Under the pieces are notes generated by a model. That model saw only the letters and a program-made list of their open reading frames with translations. It was not told the DNA's origin and ran no database searches. Shown piece by piece: positions 25,601-35,968 of a DNA stretch of 64,000 nt. Origin of the DNA: Echinococcus granulosus (lineage: Eukaryota > Platyhelminthes > Cestoda > Cyclophyllidea > Taeniidae); assembly GCF_000524195.1 (NCBI RefSeq), contig NW_020170451.1, forward strand, positions 168,370 to 232,369. The letters are read 5' to 3'. Within the stretch, counting starts at the first letter, position 1. Each line of letters opens with the position of its first letter. The position numbers and the translations under genes were made by a program.

Positions 25601-26392
25601 GTATTACCGCTTCAAGTGTTGCGTTAAATTCGTTATCTGTCTTTATAAATTTTTCCTCTGACTCACCTCATACAAACTGCAAATTTCTTATTCGTCATAT
25701 CCTTTTTCAAGGCAATCGTTCGGTTAGTGGTCGCATTTAAAGCTGTGACTTCCCCGAACTACAATGATTCACGGTTGGTGTGCAGTCGCATTAGCCTTCA
25801 GGAATGCGCTACAATAATCGTAATTACGCCTGTCTCTAAGCGTAGTTTGGACTAAGCAATGTATCGACTACCTAGAGCTGAATCATCCAGTGCTTCAAGA
25901 GCTGATAATAACCATTTCGATGCCACAAAGCCCTTCAACTGCCTGCTCGCTGTGTAAAACCAAAAATCAGTCAGTGCTGTTTTGACCTAATCTACACTGA
26001 TTCCTAGATTTATAAGGAGGTTGTAAGTTTCCAGAGTCAACATAAATGTTTTATGGCAGGGAACTGAAATCAAGACAAATATGACCTCCTGATCACGGTA
26101 GCTGGTACAATAACTTTTAGCACGGACGCCCACATCGTGTGAAAACAAGTTCTGTATGTTAGTGGTCATTTCGTTTGGTGGCGTAAACCAAATTCAAGGT
26201 GCCGTGTAACAATACTGTTTATGTGTGTGCGAACAGATCATGGACTCGGCATTCTCGGCTGGTGGGAAGGACGACACGGCGATCGAAGTGTTCCGCGATT
26301 TCACTACGCGTGCCTACCACCTGGAGTGGGACAGTGAGGAGGAGGACTACCACGAGTCTTCTACACAGTCAATGCCGCGGGATCGACCGTGA
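13685..26392 (+). CDS. ACAP: ACAP-type Arf GTPase-activating protein
   Basis: Stimulates GTP hydrolysis on Arf (in vertebrates mainly Arf6) at endosomes and plasma membrane. Exons 13685-13867, 13939-15159, 16756-17260, 18577-18905, 24918-25127 and 26237-26392 give 867 codons plus stop with all phases closing. Order: BAR, about residues 15-245 (SPIFRLAL, AGEAFADALN); PH, about 268-375 (YEGYLFKR, KTWIRRWF); ArfGAP zinc finger CADC-x17-CTDC from about residue 431, followed by the catalytic-arginine motif HRSLGVHISK and VRSLTLD; a low-complexity linker; ankyrin repeats, about 670-815 (TPPLISAVTGG, DGRTALHHACS, ADIVTLLRL); an acidic C-terminus with EVFRDF, as in vertebrate ACAP2. The Met at 13685 places the BAR start where vertebrate proteins have it; the Met at 13706 is an alternative. 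Likely polyadenylation signals are AATAAA at 26760 and 26996. Confidence 0.94.
18906..24917. other. 6-kb ACAP intron between ankyrin exons
   Basis: Donor GAT|GTAAGC at 18906 and acceptor GTATTAG|ATAAAC before 24918. The ORFs inside have no recognisable family and no coherent splice frame. No TRIM copy was seen. The other long ACAP introns (15160-16755, 17261-18576, 25128-26236) also show nothing beyond ordinary AT-rich sequence. Confidence 0.7.
22560..22581. repeat. Short inverted repeat in ACAP intron
   Basis: A 9-bp perfect stem, CGATGGGGG and CCCCCATCG, closes a 4-base loop. It is isolated, with no T tract or known motif beside it, so no function is assigned. Confidence 0.5.
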
Positions 26393-26759
26393 GGTGCCGC
26401 ACCGCCACTATGACTACCTCCGCTTGTCTTTCAGGTTTGCGCCCACCAACCACCTTCCCAGCTCCCTTCTCCACCCATCCATCTATCCAATCATTGAAGA
26501 TGCTCCCACTTACTCTCCATTTCTCCTCCAGCGGAATGTCAAGTTTTGGTTTTTTTGTCTTATTTCAATCTTTCTCTTCTGCATATGGAGGCACGAAAAC
26601 GATACCTTGATTATTACGACTGCACGGCTTACTGATTCGTGGATGTTTATATCTCCGTTTATTTATGATCTATGAAAGATTGGATTTCCCGAAAAGAAAG
26701 AATATACGGAATGGGGTCCTGTCTGTGCATGTGTTGTCCAGTGTCGCGGGGTTATCGTG

Positions 26760-26765
26760 AATAAA
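26760..26765 (+). promoter_or_regulatory. Candidate ACAP polyadenylation signal
   Basis: AATAAA 368 bases after the ACAP stop codon. A second AATAAA is at 26996-27001, so alternative 3' ends are possible. The rest of 26393-27399 is ACAP 3' flank and MGAT1 5' flank with nothing else recognisable. Confidence 0.5.
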
Positions 26766-27399
26766 ATCACGGTGGCAACAATCGAGTAGACGTTCCGTGG
26801 TAAGAGTGGTGACTTGAGATCGGAAGACACCTAAAATAGCCTGTATGGGGGTAAAACGAGTCTGGATTAGAGATTCGTAGTGTCCCACTGGACTAATAGG
26901 GTAATTTCAACTACAGTGCAACTTCATATGCCAAATCCCTTCGCTCAATGCATAAGTTAATATGTATTGCTGGACCGTACGGTAATGGGTATGCCAATAA
27001 AGTTTTTTATGCATTACTGCCGAATTGGATAGTTTTATTGTTTCAGTTCGTCAACTGAGAACAGTGGCAATGTAGTGCCAAGAGTCTTCAGGATGACCTG
27101 AACAAGGTGAATAGCAAAACAAAAATAAGAATTGTCCTATCTGTTGGGAAGTTAAGCTAAGAAAAGGTGGACTAAGTTGGCGCAATTGCTTATTTAAAAT
27201 TGTTAGGTGCAAAAATCCATATTTCCTGGTTCACATCTCACTGATAGTAATCCAAAATATATAAATCTAAAAATTTTGATCAAATATTATTGCGTCTCCC
27301 TCTGAACTCCTGTAAAGTGTTCTTGTGCTTTTAGGTCATTTCGCCTAAAGAGAAACTCGCATTTCGACTTAGGCCAAGGTCCACACATTCTTAATCCGA

Positions 27400-30300
27400 A
27401 TGCGCATTAGATTAATTGGTGTGTGTATTTCAGTCATAATATTTTGTCAGTTTCTGTTATTCCTCTATTTATACCAGAATGACAAGGCTAGCTTGGAATC
27501 ACTTATGTCAATTGTTCACCAAAGAGGGCTAGAAATCACCGAACTAGTAATGTCTCCTCTCAATTGATTCTTATGTTTGTTGTAGCGCCTTGCACGTAGA
27601 AAATATGCAATTAACCCGGAAGATTTTAATGATGCAATTCCTATTTTGATGTTGGCGTGTAATAGAATTTCTATGAATCGATCTCTAAGTCATTTGGTCG
27701 AATATCGCCGTGGGCACTCCGATGGCTTGCGGAGATTCCCAATTTACGTATCACAAGACTGCAATGATGAAAATGTCTTGACTTTACTGCGGTCATATGG
27801 CGATCAAATCAATATATTGAATCAGCCTGATCATTCAGAGTCCAGCTTTCAAAATATCAACCAAAATTTAAAAGGCATGTTCCATATTTTAATGCTTTTT
27901 ATGATGTGCATAATTCTGATAATAATCCTTTTGTCGNNNNNNNNNNNNNNNNNNNNNNNNNNNNNNNNNNNNNNNNNNNNNNNNNNNNNNNNNNNNNNNN
28001 NNNNNNNNNNNNNNNNNNNNNNNNNNNNNNNNNNNNATTTATTCTAGAGGAACTTTTATTAGTGTAATGTCGTACATATCTTCCAGGGAACCTATTGATT
28101 CACCTTGGCTTATTTACCCTTGCAAAGTTCAGCAAAGGTCTTTTGTTATTACTAAATGATATATCCTGAAATCAAAATATTTGGGATTTCATCTCTTTGA
28201 TCTTTCTTTCTACCGTTTCGTATGGTACCTATTCACTAAAAAGGCATTTGATTTTTCGACGTATATCGCCACGCATTCGTTTGAATCTCCTAGTAGTGTT
28301 ATTTGAATCGACGTTTGGTTTTCTATTCTATGCTCCCCCTAAGCACAGTACGGTTCTGAGCTAATCAACTTTTGGCAAAACATTTTTATCTTCCCTCTTT
28401 ACAAGTTTATTATGAATTATCTCAGTCTGGTTTTATTTCACTCTTTTGTTGATATTCCAGGAGATGTGTATTTTGGCCTCACTTTTCATATATTGTGCAG
28501 ACGTATTTTTGATCTTTCATGATGTTTGTGTAGCCATCGCTCTAATAATGTGAATTAGACCTTCATGATGCGCTTTGGTTATCGTCTGACATTATTGCGT
28601 TTGCTACGGCTGCATCATGTAGTACCATATAGCATCTCAGTAGCGCTTACACCCTCGTGTATTCTGCTATTTCAGGTTACTATAGAATATCACGCAATTA
28701 CAAATGGTCCCTGGGTCAGATGTTTGATGAGCGCAAATACAACTTAACAATCATCGTTGAGGACGATCTAGATGTAGCGCCCGATTTTTTCGACTACTTC
28801 AACTCACTTGCACCTCTCCTGATAGAAGATAAATCCCTCTTCTGTATTTCAGCTTGGAATGATAATGGTATACCAACGCTTATCGACAAGTCACGGAATG
28901 ACCTCCTTTATAGGTATGCAAATGTGCTGTCCTTCCACTTTAGAGTTGAATTAGTACCAATTTCATAAAATTATGCTCTCGCTATTGTTTCCCCCTGAAT
29001 TTCTAACACCGATTAAGTTCAAATCTCTGATTCCGATATGCATTTTTAATGTATGCTCTTACTTCTCAAAGGCCACTTAAGGGGTAATTACCATTTTTAG
29101 ATGACAACCCTCTGTTCTGGTTGCAAAATTTATGTTTGTTTGTACTTGTTAAATTTATTTGTAATTGCTGTCTGCAACACACATTATCGCTTGTTCTATT
29201 TCCTTATTTCGCTACAGCTTTTGTTAGATGTTGAAATTAGTGTTCCAGCCCTTTTATCAGTCTTTTTTACGAATGTTATGATATCCTACGTTTTTCTGTC
29301 TAACAATCATTTGGCACTTACGTCGATGATATGCCTTTTTAGTAAGCAAATTTAAAGTATTGTTTTGAGTCCCACTTTGTATCTCAATCTCATGGCTCAG
29401 GTTTCGTGCTTTATTCATGTTCACCGCCCTTTGTTTTGGTCATTGTTATCAAAGTTCGACTATAAATGTGCTTGTCGGTTGGAAAATCCTTTTGTGACTT
29501 CAACTTTCCTTTTTGGTATCGTTTAAGGTTCGCTTTTCGGCTAAAACCTACAGCTGATGCCCATTCAGATTTTTATGCTATTTTTCATGTTCATGTAATA
29601 GATTCCCGAATGCAGGGCAGTTTAATACGACAAAGTGGATTTGCTTGACGAGCATTTCTTCGATATTCTTTATTTCGTTATTTAACATAAGAACGTGAAT
29701 CTGTCGTCAAAAAAATTGCACTTTCATTTGCATAAGTGGGAAGTAACACTTAAATGTATTACTATCCGGCCAATAGTGTCCTAGTCAAAATCGAGATAAG
29801 TCAAAGAATGGGGAAACCGTGAAGTCTTTTTTGTAATGCTACCATAGGAAATTAATTGTTTTGTACATTTTCATCTTTGTTTATGCAAGCATCAGTCTTT
29901 TTGGTGCTTCCCGTACTAATTTCAACGTCCACTAGCCGTTAACTAACTTTATCTTCTTAGGGTTGGGTGACAATGGCCAGCATCTTGGAAGTCAACGATC
30001 TGTACCTTTTTGCTTTTATTCGCTCTTATCAGTCGTGGACTAGTGGCGCAGAAAAGTGCGAAGCGCAAAAATTTAGGCGTTGTTTTGTATTTAACTATTA
30101 CATAGCTATTTCTCATGCAATTCCTCGTCAGGTGACCTTCAATTTTGCCTTCATGATCATTAAATACGGAATCGTAGACTGTTGAAGTAATCCACCCTGG
30201 AAGCGTTTCATTTGATTGCATGCCAGAACGTCCTGTGCCGAGTTGCATGCAAATGATTGCATCATGGTTTATTTGACAAAAAATCACTTACTGGGTAAGT

Positions 30301-30990
30301 GTTGAATCCCAAGCTTATTCCTCGTAGAATTTACTTACATATTCACTCCACTATGATGGTCAATTTCGGTTAGCATGACAGTTGTGTTATCTTTCGGCTA
30401 ACAGGAGTGACTTCTTTCCTGGTCTGGGTTGGATGCTCACACGACAGCTGTGGGACGAAGAGTTGCGGGAAAAGTGGCCGGCGGCCTACTGGGATGAGTT
30501 CATGCGCACGAGGGCAGTGCGCCGCGGCAGGGCATGCATTCGACCTGAGGTCTCGCGCTCCCACACTTTCGGTCAAAAGGGCGTCTCCAACGGCCAATTT
30601 TTTGACTCCTACCTACGTTTCAATCACCTCAATGACAAATCCTTTGTTTTTAATTCCTCCCTCCTACGTATAACCCTCAAACCTGATATTTACGATCCTC
30701 AATTCCTTACTGAGGTCTATAACAAATCAGTGTTGTTGGATAATCTCTCTCAACTTCCACATTTGGCCCAAACTCCGCCTCAGGACACTACGTGTCGGTT
30801 TGAGTACAAAACACAAGCGGATTTTGTTGCTGCGGCTCGATTGCTGGGAGCAATGGAGGATTTCAAGGAAGGTGTTGCACGGACTGCATATATGGGCATA
30901 GTCTCAATATTCTTCCGTGGCAGACGTATCTACTTGGCGCCGGGAGGCTCTCGGGGCTGGAACAATAACGAATACCCCGATTGGAAATGA
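27400..30990 (+). CDS. MGAT1: Alpha-1,3-mannosyl-glycoprotein 2-beta-GlcNAc-transferase I
   Basis: Golgi enzyme that adds GlcNAc to Man5GlcNAc2 and so opens hybrid and complex N-glycan synthesis. Exons 27400-27546, 27586-27874, 28676-28913 and 30405-30990 give 419 codons plus stop (human about 445). Exon 1 is short: Met, a basic start MRIR, a type II signal-anchor helix at about residues 5-25, then the stem. The catalytic part shows IPILMLACNR, FPIYVSQDC, the metal-binding VEDDLDVAPDFF, CISAWNDNG, DFFPGLGWM, GRACIRPEVSR, FGQKGVSNGQFF and FRGRRIYLAP. All match the family closely. Intron 1 is only 39 bp. Intron 2 starts with GC instead of GT (AAAAG|GCATGT) and holds an assembly gap. The start codon is fixed by the signal anchor. 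Confidence 0.95.
27937..28036. other. Assembly gap in MGAT1 intron 2
   Basis: A run of 100 Ns, a likely placeholder length. Phase closes across the flanking exons, so no coding sequence need be missing. Confidence 0.95.
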
Positions 30991-31384
30991 TGAGCGCAGC
31001 TAATGCTGTCGTTACGTCTTTCGTTTTTTTTTCCTTCCTCCCACTTCTAAGTTCCTCAGTTCTTCAAGAAAATATTTGTAAATGTCTAGGTTTGCGCGTG
31101 TGCGCAGACAAGCGTTTCAGGAGTTCAATTGTCTCATTCATAGTTATAGTTTCTGCATTTCAACCTGAATGCTCTTTTTGGTAGCACAAGTAACCAAAAA
31201 TAGTATAGGATATATGGATATCTTACCATTTTCCAAGTCTGGGGGTTATTCATCTAGCCGTTGAAATTTTAGGTCGCTAACGTTTACATTGCCTTCAGCA
31301 ATTAAGTTTTAATGGTCTTTTCGTTTCGAACCGTCCCTTAGAGTATTTTTGGCATCCATATCGTGTATCAGAACAATAAGCGCA

Positions 31385-32357
31385 TGTGGCGCTCTGAGAA
31401 CTGCCCTTAAGACGGATAAAGCCGTAATAATTGGGCAGAGTATGTGTCGTCGACGTATAGTACGGCTTGGGGCTATTGGTATGACCCGGAGGCCAGGCCA
31501 CCCGGTGAAGATTCAATGGTGGAGCTCCTGAACGGTCCATTGCCAAAACGAATGTTTCTGACGTCATTCTTGGCGCTCCCCAAGGTCAACCTTCCACGTC
31601 AGTCGTCACGTGGTTGGTGCAGTAAGCAACGCATCCACCAACCATCCCCACTAGTTGTTGAATTTGCATGCAGCTGAGATGTCTGATTGCCACTTCGCTG
31701 ATCCCCCTTGGCAATTACACTGGATCTGGAGTTTCGCCCTGTTTGAAAACTGTGCTTGGAAGGAGGGCATGTCCAAATCATCTCGTGCGTCCATCGCTAG
31801 TCGTAAGAATACTGGCGGAGTCCTTTAATACAGGCCAGTTTTTAGAATAGTTTCTTGGGGATAAAATTTCGTGCCTGTTTCTCCTTGTCCCTCCTTTTTT
31901 ACTTTATTGCCGCCCAGTCACCTATCCAGGTTCTACTCAGCTAGTAGAGTGGTGGAGGAGGTATCGCATGTACACTTAATTGATAACTTTAGGCGGACCA
32001 TTGCTAGTGTTCCTTCAGTTGTGACTTGCATTCCTGCAGAAGCACTGGGCTGGGACGGTTGCCGAAGGCACACGTCGTTTTCTACCCTTCTGTCAGGGAT
32101 TGTCACTAATTCTTCTATTCACAGTATACGCACTTCTTCCGTTACGCTATTTATCACCTAGCGCTGGAAATCAGGCCAGATGTCCTTTTGGATCCGAGTT
32201 CTCTTTCCGCCCCAAGACTACCTTGAAGACAGAAGAAAACAATACCCAGTAGAATAGGTACTGTCGACCTACAAAAAAATTTGGTGAATGTACAGTAAGG
32301 GACCCCCTAAGGGGCTCGTTGCTAAGACCGGAAGTTAAACAACTCATTAATATACTA
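31385..32357 (-). mobile_element. Full-length TRIM copy F
   Basis: Terminal repeats at 31385 to about 31553 (TGTGGCGCTCTGAGAACTGC) and about 32205-32357 (ending near ACTACA). The internal part aligns with copies A, C and H (TGATCCCCCTTGGCAATTAC, TCTGTCAGGGATTGTCAC). It is moderately diverged and does not code. Confidence 0.8.
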
Positions 32358-35014
32358 CACGTGCTATCAATTTAATTACACAGAGAGCGTTTAAAAAAAA
32401 GGTATTCTTGACGAACTGACTACCTTGACAATGCGGACACCAAAGCTGGTGCTTAAGAGATCGACATGCAAATTGTAAAAAATATTTTAAGCGTTTGTAA
32501 AACTATGTTGTGTACGACAAAGCCCCACTGGAGCAAGCGGTATATCACAACTGGCGCAGATGAATGCCGTCGCTGTTTTTGGACGGGTTTAGTTAGGTAG
32601 ACCAGACAACTCCATAAAGTGAATCACAACGTGAGGCGGCCGTTATACGCGCACGCATCTTGCCTTAAAGCAGCCTGTATCATCGACAATTTTGTCCTCA
32701 TGATTTATTCATCTTCCAACAACTATCCGAGCGGGTAATCTCTGCAATTCCTACTTCATGTCAACTGATTTGTTCCTGTGAATTAAACCAGGTAATCATA
32801 AAAGCGTCTGGTGACAGTCATCTTAGACAGTGACCAGGAGCTGTGCAGCTACAAACAATTTGGCAAAAGATGAATTTCTCCTGTTTCCCTGCTATTCTGG
32901 CGTTAGGGAGGCGTTTCAGTTTATGTCGTTTTAATCAGTCGGGGGCGAGTAGTATACTAAACGGTGTAGTTACGCATTTGGCGACAAGTTTTTCAGCGTT
33001 GATTGAGGCAGTCACAGCTTCTCCGTTTAAGTGTGTGTGATGCATAGAGGTGTCTGGTCCGTGCCGTGTTGGGCTGGTGAGTGTTTACGCTCAGCTAATA
33101 TTTTGTCAATCCAATGAAATTGGACTTATTATTTACAATAAGCGATTCGACTTCATTTCAGTCTTAAATGGTGCGACTTTGGTAAGTATTGTTGCTGTAT
33201 GTATTGTATCGTATTGTTGTATGCAAATTACTTATTCTCTACCCCACAAGGTGTCAGTACCGCAGCTGACAGGGATTGGCCAGTCCTGTTTTTTATGAAA
33301 TTTCATCGAGTTACCCGGCGATACTTTGTCTTTGTCAAATTGTAAGGATGCCGACAAGACAATGGCGCTAATACCACTTAATTTCCTTAATTGTCCAACT
33401 TGAACTTACCCGTACGATAATAAGTACGACTATCCCAAACGATGGAGAAGCGTTCTTCAAAATCAGATCCCAATAACTATGTTAATTCATGTATAAGGCT
33501 TAATGTTTAGAGGTATCATATAAATCTACTTAAATGAGATGAAGCTGCGATTACATGCCAGTTCCATAAATGAATTCAGATCCAACTGCTCAGTTAACCT
33601 GAAAATAGACAGTAGTAGATTGGGACCCAACGTCCTGAGAAGGGAAAGGGAGATTTCAATCAGTGCGCTAGTCTCTCCACAATTTACCACCTTCCAAGTG
33701 CTGCAACCTCTGTGTTAAAAAATACAGAAGGTCCTATTTGACAACTTCTAGAAGAAAGTGAATCAAGAAACGATGGCTGAACCTGAGTAGCTCCTAGATG
33801 AAAATATTTCGCCAAAGTTAAACTTGTCGCATGATACTGTGGTTACTGATAACAGAGATGCCGCGTGGATGTTCGCTGCCCCGGCAAAGGGCATGTTTAG
33901 TCTACTACACCTAACCAGACCACAAGCAGATCAACCCGACACACTCCGTGATTTTGCCAACGCCACCTCTGCCTCAGAAGGGTTAGAATATCGATCACCG
34001 TGCGGCCGGTAAAATCTCACACAAACCTCATCCTAGCAGTATATCATGCCTTCCACAAATCAGTTGCGTCAACCAAGGTGTTTGCGAATGGAGGCGAATA
34101 GGAGAAAAGTATGAAAGCCTTAGATTAGTTTCAACTTCCCACGACTTGGTTTAACAACTCTCGTGGTCACTACAGGTGGCTTCTCAAAATTGTGTTCTGG
34201 TAACATTTCGCGTCATTCAGTTCATCCGCATAAGGTAGCATTGACCCAAAATAAACAACACTAGTTTATTGTATAGACAATTGTCCCTACTCAAAGTTGA
34301 TTCGCTCATTTGTAGTGTAGCAATAACAGCAATTTATTCAAAATATGCATTATTATGTCGATTTCCATGCGTCACTTTAGTAGTGTCTAAGTCGTTCACA
34401 TAAACCTAACTGATTTTACTCTTGTAGTTTATACTTCTCCAGCCATATTTATCCACTGGACATGCGTTTTTAAGTGCATATTATTTAGAGCTAATACAAA
34501 TTTCCTAAACCTTTGAAAATTGTTTTAATTTTTACCGGCTCTGGGGTCTGGTTTGTAGCCAGGTTTCCTTTGGTTAATGGTGTTTGTGTTTTTTGGGTAA
34601 TTTCTTGTTTAAATTGCCAACCATGATTTTTTCAGTGGTTAATAAAGTATTCTACTCACAATGTTGATTTGTTGTGTTACTCTGGTAGTTTAGCACGTGG
34701 GTTCGTCCTGCGTCATAGTAACGAAGAGTTGGAACTTTCACTTAGGAACATCCATAGGCCATTCCGGCATCAAGCCCCTAATTTACGAAGATACCAGCAT
34801 TACTATGACCATATTTAGTGATTAAAGTTCCGGTCTATGTTAAAGAATGCGTGGAAATTTTTACACTTACTTTTAGATGTAGTACTTTTACTGTGGAAGT
34901 AATGTCGAAATATTTTCAGTGCCTCATTTTGCTATTTGTTTTCATACCTATTTTTGCATCAGTCTCCCATTTTATGCTGTATTTTTAGGTATTAGGTATT
35001 TTACAGAATACGGG
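32358..35014. other. Intergenic region between TRIM F and METTL5
   Basis: No recognisable gene. The ORF 33824-34012 has no family resemblance. A splice acceptor TTTTACAG ends at 35005, ten bases before the METTL5 ATG, so the immediate upstream part is intron or the outron of a trans-spliced transcript. Confidence 0.5.
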
Positions 35015-35822
35015 ATGTCGCATTCCTGTTTGAACAAAAAGAAGCTCTATATGAAACTCCAAAATCTGGAGTCATTCTCCGTTCCAAAACAATATCTGGA
35101 ACAGTATCCAACATCTGCTCGCGTAGCCGGTAACCTGCTCTTTATTTTAGCGCTCTCCACAGGCGACATATTATTTGACATCCAGACTCGCCACGGTGCA
35201 ATCGAAGACAAAATCGTGGGGGATCTTGGATGTGGCCCCGGCATATTGGCACTAGGAGCTCATTTGCTGGGGGCCAGGTTGGTTCCTCTCTTCCACTTGT
35301 TATTTTTCGAGTTTCGTGGTCGGTTTTGACATTGATGAAGACGCCATTGCCGACTTTCAAGGAAACCTGGAGAATTTCCCTCAAGAATCATCAGGTGCCA
35401 TAAACCTAGTTCACTGCGATGTAACTAGTTTGTCCCCTCCAAGAGTTAAGCCATTCGATACGACCATCATGAATCCACCATTCGGGACGTCAGACGAGAC
35501 AAAAGGTTTGTATTCGTAGTAATGCCTACAACTTCCCTTCTTCAGGCACCGATATCAAATTTCTTAAAGTTGCCCTGAGTATGAGCAGAGAACAAGTGTA
35601 CTCTCTACACAAAACAACGACTAGGAAGGTATGCCTTGTACCGACAATCCCATGCCGTCCTTTCAGTACATCGTGAAAACCGTTCGAGAGTTCGGTGCCA
35701 ATTGTGAGACCATCGCAGAACTGCGCTTCGACATCCCAAAATTGTACAAGAAGCACAGACAGACCTCTAAGGACATTGCTGTCGATCTTGTTCGCTCCTG
35801 GTTTGAGGAAAGCATATCCTGA
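35015..35822 (+). CDS. METTL5: 18S rRNA adenosine-N6-methyltransferase METTL5
   Basis: Human METTL5, stabilised by TRMT112, makes m6A1832 in 18S rRNA. Exons 35015-35129, 35163-35277, 35312-35505, 35546-35628 and 35667-35822 give 220 codons plus stop (human 209). Motifs: YLEQYPT, the SAM-binding DLGCGPGILALG, GFDIDEDA, CDVTSL, the catalytic IMNPPFGT, YSLHKTTTR, AELRFDIP and DLVRSWF. The four introns are 33, 34, 40 and 38 bp. The first is 33 bp, keeps the frame and has no stop, so a gene finder could keep it as 11 extra residues. Removing it gives exactly the human spacing between EQYPT and DLGCG. The MSHSC start is supported by an acceptor 10 bp upstream. AATAAA follows 15 bp after the stop. 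Confidence 0.95.
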
Positions 35823-35836
35823 CACTGGCACTCCTA

Positions 35837-35842
35837 AATAAA
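35837..35842 (+). promoter_or_regulatory. METTL5 polyadenylation signal
   Basis: AATAAA 15 bases after the METTL5 stop, giving a very short 3' UTR. It lies 12 bases from the candidate signal of the convergent MRPL2 gene. Confidence 0.7.
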
Positions 35843-35853
35843 TTTGTATAGTG

Positions 35854-35859
35854 TTTATT
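35854..35859 (-). promoter_or_regulatory. Candidate MRPL2 polyadenylation signal
   Basis: AATAAA on the minus strand, about 110 bases after the MRPL2 stop. If it is used, the MRPL2 transcript would run close to or into the METTL5 3' end. Confidence 0.55.
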
Positions 35860-35968
35860 TCCCAATGCATGATTCCATCTACCTACTCCCTCCCATTTAT
35901 CAATCGAGCGCCGGACAGTATGTATAGGTTTAGAGCGTCATCAAAATTCCTAAGTACAGGTGTAAACT

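Noticed and set aside
31295..31781. ORFs of 60-90 codons on both strands around 31.3-31.8 kb, and similar ones at 47.5-48.0 kb
   Set aside because: They lie inside TRIM copies F and H, differ between copies and have no conserved protein. The element is non-coding.
33824..34012. A 62-codon ORF considered as a small gene
   Set aside because: No family resemblance, no splice context and no copy elsewhere in the window.
35130..35162. Treating this METTL5 stretch as coding
   Set aside because: It has GT...AG ends and the size of neighbouring introns. Removing it restores exact spacing to the human protein.
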